A stretch of DNA of 7,261 bases from Chloroflexota bacterium (lineage in GTDB: Bacteria; Chloroflexota; Anaerolineae; Promineifilales; Promineifilaceae): the NCBI GenBank assembly GCA_008501785.1, contig QQUD01000230.1, positions 1 to 7,261 of the forward strand, in the 5' to 3' direction. The notes beneath the pieces were generated by a model, which did no database searches, was not told the DNA's origin, and saw only the letters and a program-made list of their open reading frames with translations. The translations under genes and the position numbers were made by a program. Shown in pieces: positions 1 to 5,294 of the stretch; positions within the stretch are counted from its first letter, which is position 1; each line of letters begins with the position of its first letter.

Positions 1-279
1 GGGTATGAGGTGGGGGTGATTCATTTGCTCAGTCCTGACGAAAAGGAGCCACCGGTGACGGGTGACTTGAAACTGATTGATGTGGAAACGGGGGCTGATG
101 CTGAAATCACACTCGATCCGACAACGTTGGACCTGTATCGTGAACGGCTGCAAGCGTGGCAGGCTGAAATTGCTGACTATTGCAGTCGCCGAGCGATTCA
201 TTACATTCCTGTAACGACTGATTTGCCTTGGGAAAAGCTGGTTATGCAGACTTTGCGGATTCAGGGTGTGTTGAAGTAG
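1..279 (+). CDS. DUF58 domain protein, C-terminal end only (5' truncated)
   Basis: The reading frame is open from base 1 (Gly-Tyr-Glu-Val...) to the TAG at 277-279, so about 92 C-terminal residues are present and the start lies outside the window. The visible stretch HLLSPDEKEPPVTGDLKLID, then LYRERLQAWQAEIADYCSRR and a final ...LRIQGVLK, matches my memory of the tail of DUF58 proteins: a 'HLLxPDE...P...GDLxLxDxETG' strand-turn, an 'YRxRLxAWxxEI' helix, and a closing 'L..LR..GVL'. In that family this part forms a von Willebrand-A-like fold. Such proteins are commonly encoded beside MoxR-type AAA ATPases, which would lie upstream of this window. Biochemical function is unknown. A GTG at 10-12 could be read as a start but has no ribosome binding site visible and falls mid-domain, so it is not used. 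The family call rests on recalled sequence patterns only. Confidence 0.72.
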   Translation, partial: GYEVGVIHLLSPDEKEPPVTGDLKLIDVETGADAEITLDPTTLDLYRERLQAWQAEIADYCSRRAIHYIPVTTDLPWEKLVMQTLRIQGVLK

Positions 280-293
280 AAGAAGAGTAATAG

Positions 294-320
294 AACGCGG
301 ACAACGCGGAGGAACGCGGA
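294..320. repeat. three near-tandem copies of AACGCGGA
   Basis: The octamer AACGCGGA occurs at 294-301, 303-310 and 313-320, with 1 and 2 bases between copies. It lies 14 bases after the DUF58 stop codon and contains no gene. It looks like the remnant of a short intergenic repeat family. No function can be assigned. Confidence 0.6.
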
Positions 321-395
321 CGGGGGATTGTTTTTACCCCACACTTTTTTCGATTTAGGTTGTATCGTAAGAAAATATTGTGATGATTACGAGCG

Positions 396-429
396 AGACC
401 CTAAGGGTTTCAGAAAGCCCTTGGGGTTT
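396..429. terminator. hairpin between DUF58 gene and glycosyltransferase gene, possible terminator
   Basis: The left arm 396-410 pairs with 415-429 over 15 base pairs, including three G·T pairs, around a CAGA loop at 411-414. The left arm core ACCCTAAGGGT is itself almost a palindrome. The 3' side ends in only three T residues, so it is a weak classical terminator. It may end DUF58 transcription or sit in the leader of the next gene, whose start codon is 42 bases downstream. It shares its architecture with the hairpin at 5256-5288. Confidence 0.45.
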
Positions 430-471
430 GGACTGCTACAAAAAATCAATCTATCATTTCGGAGGAAAATT

Positions 472-1725
472 GTGACGACTTTGGACACCTTGTTTACGAA
501 TGCGAAAACGAAGTTTGATTTGACGGAGCCTGCGGATCAGGAAAGCTTGTATGTGCTGACGGAGGCTTTGTTGGCATTGTCTGATTTGGCACTGGATGCG
601 TTGCAGGAAGCGGCGCGACGGGCGGATGCGCCTTTGGAGTTTAAGCTGGCGGTGAAGTTGGCGGATGCGCGGCGGTATGGGGTGGGAGTGAAACGGCCGT
701 TAAACATCGGTGTCGTGTTTGCGATGTGGGGTGAGCAAAATCGACTGCATCCAAAGAGTGACGATAACCCAAATGGTGAAGACTCGCTGCGAACCAAGAT
801 TGAGCAGCTGCATTGGGCAACCGAGGGGACAACGATTGATTGGACGCTGTATGCAGTCGATGATGGTTGTCCGTACGACAGCGGCAAGATTGCGCAAGAA
901 ATTGCTGATTTGCACCCGCTGGGTGACAGGGTGAAGGTGCTGTTTTTGGGTGATGCAGTGCCAACTGACAGTGGCCCGCTGCGGGAGTTGAAATCGCCAA
1001 ATGATTCGCGCAAGGCGGGCGCCATCATTTTGGGCTGTATGCAGGCGCTTGCGGACGGTAAGGACGCGGTGATTTATACGGATGCGGATAATTCGGTGCA
1101 TTTGGGGCAGATTGGCTTGTTGTTACGGCCGTTTTTGGAAAACGGCCGTCGTGTTGTGCTCGGCAATCGCAAACATCCTGATGCCGTGTTGGTGAAGCAG
1201 GAAGGACGCTGGGGCATTGGCATTAAGGTGCTGCGGCATATGCAGCGCATGGTGGGGCAGGCCATTTTCTCGCGCAATATTTTGGATACGCAGGCCGCGT
1301 TCAAGCTGTATGAACGCACCATTTTGCAGCAAATCATTGCGGAACCAACAGTGTTTGACTTTTCGTTTGATACGGATTGGCTGCTGGCGGCGATTCGCAT
1401 GGATGAACCGTTTGCACAGGTGCCGTTTGCGTTTATTGACTCGGCAGCTGAATCGGCGTCGATTACGCAGGGTCCGATGACGACTTGGGAGACGCTGTTG
1501 AAGGGATTAGTGAAAGCGGTGCGGCGGCATAAAGTACCGCACAACGAGGCGATGGCGCGGGTGCTGGATGAGGAAATTCACAGTTCAGTCGATTTAGATT
1601 TGCTGATCAATCATTTGCCACCTGAATTGGAGAATGCGAGTGTGGCACAGTTGGGCGATCCGGCAGTGATGTCGCCGCAGGCGATGCAGGTTTGGATTCA
1701 ACAGCGAAAGGCGGAGGCTGTATAA
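472..1725 (+). CDS. glycosyltransferase, family 2-like (GT-A fold)
   Basis: A 417-residue protein. The GTG start at 472 is chosen because GGAGG at 461-465 sits six bases upstream. The frame stays open further upstream (to TTG at 328), but that extension runs through a hairpin and has no ribosome binding site. Residues 1-75 are a helical region of unknown role. From about residue 77 a GT-A nucleotide-sugar fold is visible: strand NIGVVFAMWGE (78-88), the acidic pair D130-D131-G132 as in 'VDDGS' of GT2 enzymes, KAGA (181-184), the metal-binding D204-A205-D206 within TDADNS, GNR (231-233), D272-T273-Q274...F277-K278 as in the 'DTQ.GFK' of dolichol/polyprenyl-phosphate sugar transferases, and F299-D300..D302-W303-L304. 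Known for the family: transfer of a sugar from a nucleotide donor. Donor and acceptor are not readable here. I see no signal peptide or membrane segment, so it is probably cytoplasmic or peripheral. It stands alone, bounded by hairpins on both sides. Confidence 0.8.
   Translation: MTTLDTLFTNAKTKFDLTEPADQESLYVLTEALLALSDLALDALQEAARRADAPLEFKLAVKLADARRYGVGVKRPLNIGVVFAMWGEQNRLHPKSDDNPNGEDSLRTKIEQLHWATEGTTIDWTLYAVDDGCPYDSGKIAQEIADLHPLGDRVKVLFLGDAVPTDSGPLRELKSPNDSRKAGAIILGCMQALADGKDAVIYTDADNSVHLGQIGLLLRPFLENGRRVVLGNRKHPDAVLVKQEGRWGIGIKVLRHMQRMVGQAIFSRNILDTQAAFKLYERTILQQIIAEPTVFDFSFDTDWLLAAIRMDEPFAQVPFAFIDSAAESASITQGPMTTWETLLKGLVKAVRRHKVPHNEAMARVLDEEIHSSVDLDLLINHLPPELENASVAQLGDPAVMSPQAMQVWIQQRKAEAV
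1125..1149. repeat. perfect 11-bp inverted repeat inside the glycosyltransferase gene
   Basis: ACGGCCGTTTT (1125-1135) and AAAACGGCCGT (1139-1149) are exact inverse complements around a TGG spacer. The site is two copies of the dispersed palindrome placed head to head. It encodes R219-P220-F221-L222-E223-N224-G225-R226 and would fold as a stable hairpin in the mRNA. Confidence 0.8.
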
Positions 1726-1738
1726 AATATAAATACGG

Positions 1739-1786
1739 ATGGGAGAAGTACGGATTTGTTTTAATTTTTATCCGTATTTCTCCCAT
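1739..1786. terminator. 17-bp inverted repeat after the glycosyltransferase gene, likely terminator
   Basis: Left arm 1739-1755 and right arm 1770-1786 pair over 17 positions with a single G·T pair, around a T-rich 14-base loop. It begins 14 bases after the stop codon at 1723-1725, the expected place for a terminator, although no T-run follows the right arm. TACGGAT appears at 1734-1740 and again at 1749-1755, and inverted at 1770-1776. Confidence 0.6.
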
Positions 1787-1850
1787 TCTTATCCAAACAG
1801 TAAGCTTTACTTGAAGAGTTAAATAAGTGTCTAGAAACACTTTCCCTGTT

Positions 1851-1900
1851 CGGAGTGTAGGCTTTAGCCGGAACCCGTTCCGGCTAAAGCTTACATTCCG
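1851..1900. repeat. 23-bp inverted repeat with a 4-base loop, between convergent genes
   Basis: Arm 1851-1873 pairs with arm 1878-1900 at all 23 positions (21 Watson-Crick, 2 G·T) around the loop CCCG. It lies 23 bases from the stop codon of the TetR gene (minus strand) and probably ends that transcript, perhaps also reads from the other side. There is no T-run. Its length and near perfection are more like a mobile palindromic intergenic unit (REP/MITE-like) than a simple terminator. A smaller 6-bp stem (1825-1830 with 1837-1842) lies next to it. Confidence 0.65.
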
Positions 1901-1922
1901 GTAACTTGATTTTGGAAGCTCA

Positions 1923-2522
1923 TTAAGTTGCTAGACCGCCAGCCAGAGCTTGATAGGAAAATTGAATTACATCATCGGGTGTGACTTCGTCATGGAGTTG
2001 GCCGTCGATGATTAGTGATGCGACGCCGTGAACCATTGCCCAGGTGGCGTAGGCCAGTAAACAAGGGTTTCCTACTTTGAGGAGCGACGCTTGCTGGCAT
2101 TGTTCAATGATTGTTTGCAATGTGGCAAAGGCGTTATCGGCTGCTTCTGCCAAATGGGGGGCGGTTTCTCGACTTACAGACTTTTCTCCAAACATTAAAT
2201 GATAAAGTGTTGGATTTTCTGTTGCAAACCGGATGTATGCTTCGCCTGTTTTGTAGTAGCAGGTAAGCAGTTCGTCGGAATGAGTGCAGGCGTTTTTCAT
2301 AGCTGTTTGTAGTTGGGTGTAGCCTTGGGTGGCAACGGCCGTTAACAACGCCACCTTTCCCTCAAAATGTCGATATGGGGCGGCTCGTGAGACCCCAAGC
2401 TGCTGCCCCAATGAGCGCATGGTGACACTCTCAACCCCATTTTCGGCAATCATCTCGATCGCTTTCTTAATAAGCGCCTCTCTTAAATCCCCGTGGTGAT
2501 AGGTTTTTGCTGATTTTTCCAT
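1923..2522 (-). CDS. TetR/AcrR-family transcriptional repressor with WHG-type C-terminal domain
   Basis: A 199-residue protein, the usual TetR length. Residues 8-58 form the DNA-binding domain: YHHGDLREALIKKAIEMIAE helix, then the helix-turn-helix VTMRSLGQQLGVSRAAPYRHF (about 34-54), with the family's typical 'Y.HF..K..LL'. The C-terminal ligand/dimer domain contains ATWAMVHGVASLIIDGQL (about 159-176), the pattern that names the WHG/TetR_C_33 domain class. Known for the family: a dimer binds an inverted repeat and is released by a small effector. It is divergent from the NmrA-like oxidoreductase gene 117 bases away, and two perfect inverted repeats lie in between, so it very likely represses that gene and itself. 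The effector is unknown; for such pairs it is often an electrophile, quinone or aromatic compound. No good Shine-Dalgarno precedes its ATG, which suggests low translation. The start is set by the conserved N-terminus. Confidence 0.9.
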   Translation of the reverse strand: MEKSAKTYHHGDLREALIKKAIEMIAENGVESVTMRSLGQQLGVSRAAPYRHFEGKVALLTAVATQGYTQLQTAMKNACTHSDELLTCYYKTGEAYIRFATENPTLYHLMFGEKSVSRETAPHLAEAADNAFATLQTIIEQCQQASLLKVGNPCLLAYATWAMVHGVASLIIDGQLHDEVTPDDVIQFSYQALAGGLAT

Positions 2523-2541
2523 TTTAAAACTTTAGCAAAAG

Positions 2542-2560
2542 ATGTTGACACGGTCAACAT
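2542..2560. promoter_or_regulatory. operator 1 for the divergent TetR regulator
   Basis: ATGTTGAC-ACG-GTCAACAT is a perfect 8-bp inverted repeat with a 3-base spacer. It shares the core TGTTGAC-N3-GTCAACA with operator 2, 36 bp away centre to centre. It covers the -35 box of the oxidoreductase promoter and the likely transcription start of the repressor gene. Confidence 0.8.
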
Positions 2561-2573
2561 TGTGTGTTATCTT
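2545..2573 (+). promoter_or_regulatory. predicted promoter of the NmrA-like oxidoreductase gene
   Basis: A consensus -35 TTGACA at 2545-2550, a 17-base spacer, and -10 TATCTT at 2568-2573 (4 of 6 matches). Transcription would start near 2580, inside operator 2. A bound repressor would therefore block both the -35 box and the start site. Confidence 0.65.
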
Positions 2574-2593
2574 CGGTATGTTGACGATGTCAA
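2566..2593 (-). promoter_or_regulatory. predicted promoter of the TetR regulator gene
   Basis: On the minus strand, consensus -35 TTGACA (2593-2588) is followed after 16 bases by GATAAC (2571-2566; 4 of 6 matches). The -35 is inside operator 2 and the start, near 2559, is inside operator 1. This mirrors the plus-strand promoter and implies autoregulation. Confidence 0.5.
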
Positions 2594-2602
2594 CATACCG
2601 AA
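2572..2602. promoter_or_regulatory. operator 2 for the divergent TetR regulator (extended)
   Basis: Arms 2572-2585 and 2589-2602 are exact 14-base inverse complements around the spacer GAT. The inner TGTTGAC-N3-GTCAACA equals that of operator 1, but the symmetry runs six bases further per arm (TTCGGTA.../...TACCGAA), so this is probably the stronger site. Confidence 0.85.
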
Positions 2603-2638
2603 TTATGTAAATAAACTTGTAGATTTAGGAAAAAAATC

Positions 2639-3526
2639 ATGTCAAAAATATTAATTGTTGGTGGAACTGGGATGTTGGGTGAGCCTGTTGCAAGGCAGCT
2701 CAAGCGAGATGGCTTTTCTGTGAAAATCATGTCACGAAATCCAGAAAAAGCTGCGAAACAATTGGGGGCTGGATTTGAATTTGTGGCTGGCGACGTTCAA
2801 AATCTCGAATCATTGCGGGAGGTATTGGGTGATTGTGAAGGCGTTCATGTTAATTTGGCGGGTGGTCCCACGCCAGCCGACTATGATCGGATTGAACATT
2901 GTGGCACGGCAAATGTGGCAAAAGCTGCTGCAGAAATGGGTGTGAATCGCATCAGCTATTTGTCGGGTTTCTCGGTGTGCCAGGAGAATAGTCATCATTA
3001 TGCAACCAAAGCAAAATATGACGCTGAAAATGCCATTAAAGCGAGCGGGGTGTCGTACACGATTTTCCGCGCTTCTTGGTTTATGGAATCATTTCCTTTG
3101 TTCATTCAGGGCAAACGGGCCATGATCATTGGCAATCAGAGGACACCGCTGCATTGGATGGCGGCTGCTGATTATGCGTGCATGGTGTCGAACTCATTCC
3201 GATTGCCAGCTGCGGCGAACCAAACTTTTTATGTGGGCGGACCGGAAGCGGTGTCGATGACGGATGCGGTAACGCAGTATTGTCAACTTGTGCGCCCGGA
3301 TGTGAAGGTTTCGCGGATTCCGGTTTGGTTATTTTCTCTGTTAACGGCATTGTCGAGAGATGAAGGGATGAAAGATATCGGCCGTTTTATGGCGTACAGC
3401 GCCCAAATAACCGAAACGGGTAGTTTTGAAACAGCGAACGCTATGCTGGGTCTGCCAACAACCACGCTCCAGGATTGGTTTCAAACACAAATGAGTAATC
3501 AGCAAGCACAGCCTGTCTTGGCATAA
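2639..3526 (+). CDS. NmrA-like NAD(P)-binding oxidoreductase (atypical short-chain dehydrogenase)
   Basis: A 295-residue protein. The ATG at 2639 follows AGGA (2627-2630) by 8 bases. The N-terminus KILIVGGTGMLG (3-14) is the dinucleotide-binding GxxGxxG motif (G8, G11, G14) of atypical SDRs. R33 after the second strand (IMSRNPEKA) suggests NADP(H) preference. GDV (51-53) is the adenine-contacting turn. YLSGFSV (107-113), Y121...K124/K126 with KYDAE (126-130), and SGVSYTIFRASWFME (136-150) follow the NmrA/NAD(P)H-binding order. The canonical YxxxK is not exact, since Y121 is followed by lysine at +3 and +5. Some members are quinone or isoflavone-type reductases and others are redox sensors without catalysis, so substrate and activity cannot be assigned. 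It is soluble and probably cytoplasmic. Transcription is very likely controlled by the divergent TetR protein through two operators. It ends 92 bases before the small lipoprotein gene. Confidence 0.85.
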   Translation: MSKILIVGGTGMLGEPVARQLKRDGFSVKIMSRNPEKAAKQLGAGFEFVAGDVQNLESLREVLGDCEGVHVNLAGGPTPADYDRIEHCGTANVAKAAAEMGVNRISYLSGFSVCQENSHHYATKAKYDAENAIKASGVSYTIFRASWFMESFPLFIQGKRAMIIGNQRTPLHWMAAADYACMVSNSFRLPAAANQTFYVGGPEAVSMTDAVTQYCQLVRPDVKVSRIPVWLFSLLTALSRDEGMKDIGRFMAYSAQITETGSFETANAMLGLPTTTLQDWFQTQMSNQQAQPVLA

Positions 3527-3556
3527 ATTACGCCCCTTTTCTTTTTTGATAGCTGA

Positions 3557-3589
3557 TTTCAGGGCTATAATGTGTGCGTTACCCTGAAA
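3557..3589 (+). promoter_or_regulatory. promoter with perfect -10 box bracketed by an inverted repeat
   Basis: TATAAT at 3566-3571 is a consensus -10. The -35 position is poor: a TTGATA at 3546-3551 is only 14 bases away. TTTCAGGG (3557-3564) and CCCTGAAA (3582-3589) are exact inverse complements on either side of the -10 box and start site, suggesting an operator for an unknown regulator. Alternatively they form a weak hairpin ending the upstream gene. Confidence 0.45.
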
Positions 3590-3618
3590 AATGCGTGTCG
3601 TGTGGAAAAGGGGCCGTC

Positions 3619-3813
3619 ATGTTTCGATTGTTTGTGTGTTTGTTGGTTGGATTGTTGATTGTTGCGGGGTGTGTGCAGGATGATGAGGGAGTGAGGTGGT
3701 GGGGGGAGAAACGGCCGTTTCCCACTACACTACCCTCATCCAACAAGCTCCCGACTCCCCCTGGAGTTGGCTGTCCTGGGCACGGTTGGAGCCTGTTGAG
3801 AGTGAGTAAATGA
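3619..3813 (+). CDS. short lipoprotein, possibly frameshifted
   Basis: ATG at 3619 follows AGGGG (3609-3613) by five bases. The 64-residue product begins MFRLFVCLLVGLLIVAGC: a short basic N-region, a hydrophobic core and a lipobox V15-A16-G17-C18. It should be exported, lipidated on C18 and anchored in the membrane, with a mature part of 47 residues. I do not recognise the mature part; it has W27-W28 and is rich in proline later. The frame is also open upstream to 3574, but that gives no signal sequence at the N-terminus. A run of six G at 3701-3706 lies in the middle. One extra G would continue into another frame ending ...DSPWSWLSWARLEPVESE at a TAA at 3807-3809, a tail that looks more protein-like. 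It is thus either a genuine small lipoprotein, a sequencing/indel artefact, or a decaying gene. Function is unknown. Confidence 0.5.
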   Translation: MFRLFVCLLVGLLIVAGCVQDDEGVRWWGEKRPFPTTLPSSNKLPTPPGVGCPGHGWSLLRVSK

Positions 3814-3910
3814 TATAACGCCAAAAACCAAGCTGTATGATAGAATTAGCGAGCTAAAATGAAATAAATCGCTGCACTGAACCGTGGCATGAAAATGAGA
3901 GGAGACCAAA

Positions 3911-5248
3911 ATGGCGACAACGATTTCAATTGAAAACATCGCTGACTATGTAGACCAGCAAGTCACAATCAAAGGGTGGCTCTATGCCAGCACCCGCAAA
4001 GGGAAGCTCATGTTTCTCCGGCTGCGGGATGGCACTGGCCTCACCCAGGGCGTTGCCTTTCGTCCCGAAGTTGGGGATGAGATGTTTGAAGAACTGAAAC
4101 GACTGGGGCAGGAATCATCTGTCATTGTCACTGGCACCATTCGTGAAAACAATCGCGCACCAGGATTGCCACGCGGCTATGAAATTGGCGTAGAAGCCCT
4201 CGAAGTTCTGCAAAATGTGGAAGATTATCCAATTACACCCAAAGATCACGGTGTTGAATTTTTGATGGATCAACGCCATTTGTGGCTGCGTTCCAACAAA
4301 CAATGGGCAATTATGCGCATTCGCACCACCATCAAACGCGCTATCATCGACTTTTTGGACAACAACGGCTTTGTGAACATCGATACACCCATCATCACGC
4401 CATCCGCTGCTGAAGGAACCAGTACGCTGTTCGAAGTGGGATTTTTCGACGAACAAGCGTATCTGGCCCAAACCGGTCAGCTTTATAACGAAGCAAACAT
4501 CTTTGCCTTTGGCAAAGTGTACTGCTTTGGCCCCACCTTCCGCGCCGAAAAGTCAAAAACACGCCGCCATCTGGCCGAATTTTGGATGGTTGAGCCGGAA
4601 GTTGCGTTTTGCGATTTAGATGACTTGATGGAACTCGAAGAACAGTTTGTCACTTACATTGTGAAAACCGTTCTCAAAGAGCGCAAAGCTGAATTAGAAC
4701 TGCTGGAACGTGATTTGACAGCCCTCGAAAAAATCGATGGCGCATTCCCGCGCATCAGCTACGACGAAGCGATTGAACGCATCGCCGCAATTCGTGAAGA
4801 AACCGATGATCCAGAATTGAAGAAGATGCTGGAGATTGAGTGGGGCGATGATTTCGGCTCCCCACATGAAACGGAACTCACCAAACAATTTGAGAAGCCA
4901 GTCTTTGTCTATGGTTATCCAACGCAGGTAAAGGCATTTTACATGGAGCCATGGCCGGGACGTCCTGAGGTTTGCAAGAGTGTTGACCTGCTGGCCCCTG
5001 AAGGATACGGTGAAATTATTGGTGGTAGTGAGCGGATGAGTGATCCTGAGCTGCTGATTGCAGCGATTGAGAAGCACGAACTGCCGCAAGAGCATTATGA
5101 ATGGTATGTAGATTTGCGTAAGTATGGCAGTGTACCGCACAGTGGATTTGGTTTGGGATTGGAACGCACGGTTGCCTGGTTGTGTGGGATTGATCACATC
5201 CGACAGACGAGTCCGTTCCCACGCACGTTGAATCGAATGCGTCCTTAA
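3911..5248 (+). CDS. asnS: asparaginyl-tRNA synthetase
   Basis: A 445-residue class IIb aminoacyl-tRNA synthetase that charges tRNA-Asn with asparagine using ATP, in the cytoplasm. ATG at 3911 follows an AGGAG-type site (GGAG 3901-3904) by six bases. Residues about 1-105 form the OB-fold anticodon-binding domain (VTIKGWLYASTRKGKLMFLRLRDG). The catalytic domain shows motif 1 (GFVNIDTPIITPSAAEG, 153-169), motif 2 (FRAEKSKTRRHLAEF, 210-224) and motif 3 (GFGLGLER, 412-419, with R419 replaced in position by the family's final arginine-equivalent stretch GLGLERT). KAFYM (341-345) and LLAPEGYGEIIGGSER (360-375) favour AsnRS over AspRS. Length is normal for the family and nothing is missing. Oddity: Lys and Glu codon choice changes sharply at about codon 303 (near base 4815). 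No confident promoter is seen in the 97 bases upstream. Transcription ends at the hairpin directly after the stop. Confidence 0.96.
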   Translation: MATTISIENIADYVDQQVTIKGWLYASTRKGKLMFLRLRDGTGLTQGVAFRPEVGDEMFEELKRLGQESSVIVTGTIRENNRAPGLPRGYEIGVEALEVLQNVEDYPITPKDHGVEFLMDQRHLWLRSNKQWAIMRIRTTIKRAIIDFLDNNGFVNIDTPIITPSAAEGTSTLFEVGFFDEQAYLAQTGQLYNEANIFAFGKVYCFGPTFRAEKSKTRRHLAEFWMVEPEVAFCDLDDLMELEEQFVTYIVKTVLKERKAELELLERDLTALEKIDGAFPRISYDEAIERIAAIREETDDPELKKMLEIEWGDDFGSPHETELTKQFEKPVFVYGYPTQVKAFYMEPWPGRPEVCKSVDLLAPEGYGEIIGGSERMSDPELLIAAIEKHELPQEHYEWYVDLRKYGSVPHSGFGLGLERTVAWLCGIDHIRQTSPFPRTLNRMRP

Positions 5249-5255
5249 AGCTATC

Positions 5256-5288
5256 AAACCTCGGAGGTTTCTGAAACCTCCGAGGTTT
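5256..5288. terminator. bidirectional terminator between asnS and the NUDIX-like gene
   Basis: Arms 5256-5270 and 5274-5288 are exact 15-base inverse complements around CTG, followed by a T-run (5286-5289). It begins 7 bases after the asnS stop and ends 6 bases before the stop of the convergent gene. On the opposite strand the left arm gives a matching T-run, so it should work in both directions. Each arm is itself a palindrome (AAACCTC-S-GAGGTTT). Confidence 0.85.
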
Positions 5289-5294
5289 TGTTGA

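Noticed and set aside
428..457. TTGGAC / TATCAT promoter-like pair before the glycosyltransferase gene
   Set aside because: It would start transcription inside the Shine-Dalgarno sequence, leaving an unusable leader.
328..471. In-frame upstream extension of the glycosyltransferase gene to a TTG at 328
   Set aside because: No ribosome binding site at 328, the extension runs through a 15-bp hairpin, and GGAGG is ideally placed for the GTG at 472.
537..1544. Several minus-strand frames inside the glycosyltransferase gene
   Set aside because: Serine- and histidine-rich shadow translations of a gene with clear GT-A motifs; no ribosome binding sites supporting them.
3533..3613. 9-bp inverted repeat CCCCTTTTC (3533-3541) / GAAAAGGGG (3605-3613)
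   Set aside because: The left arm lies upstream of the predicted transcription start and the right arm is the ribosome binding site of the lipoprotein gene. Pairing would need read-through transcription, so it is likely coincidental.
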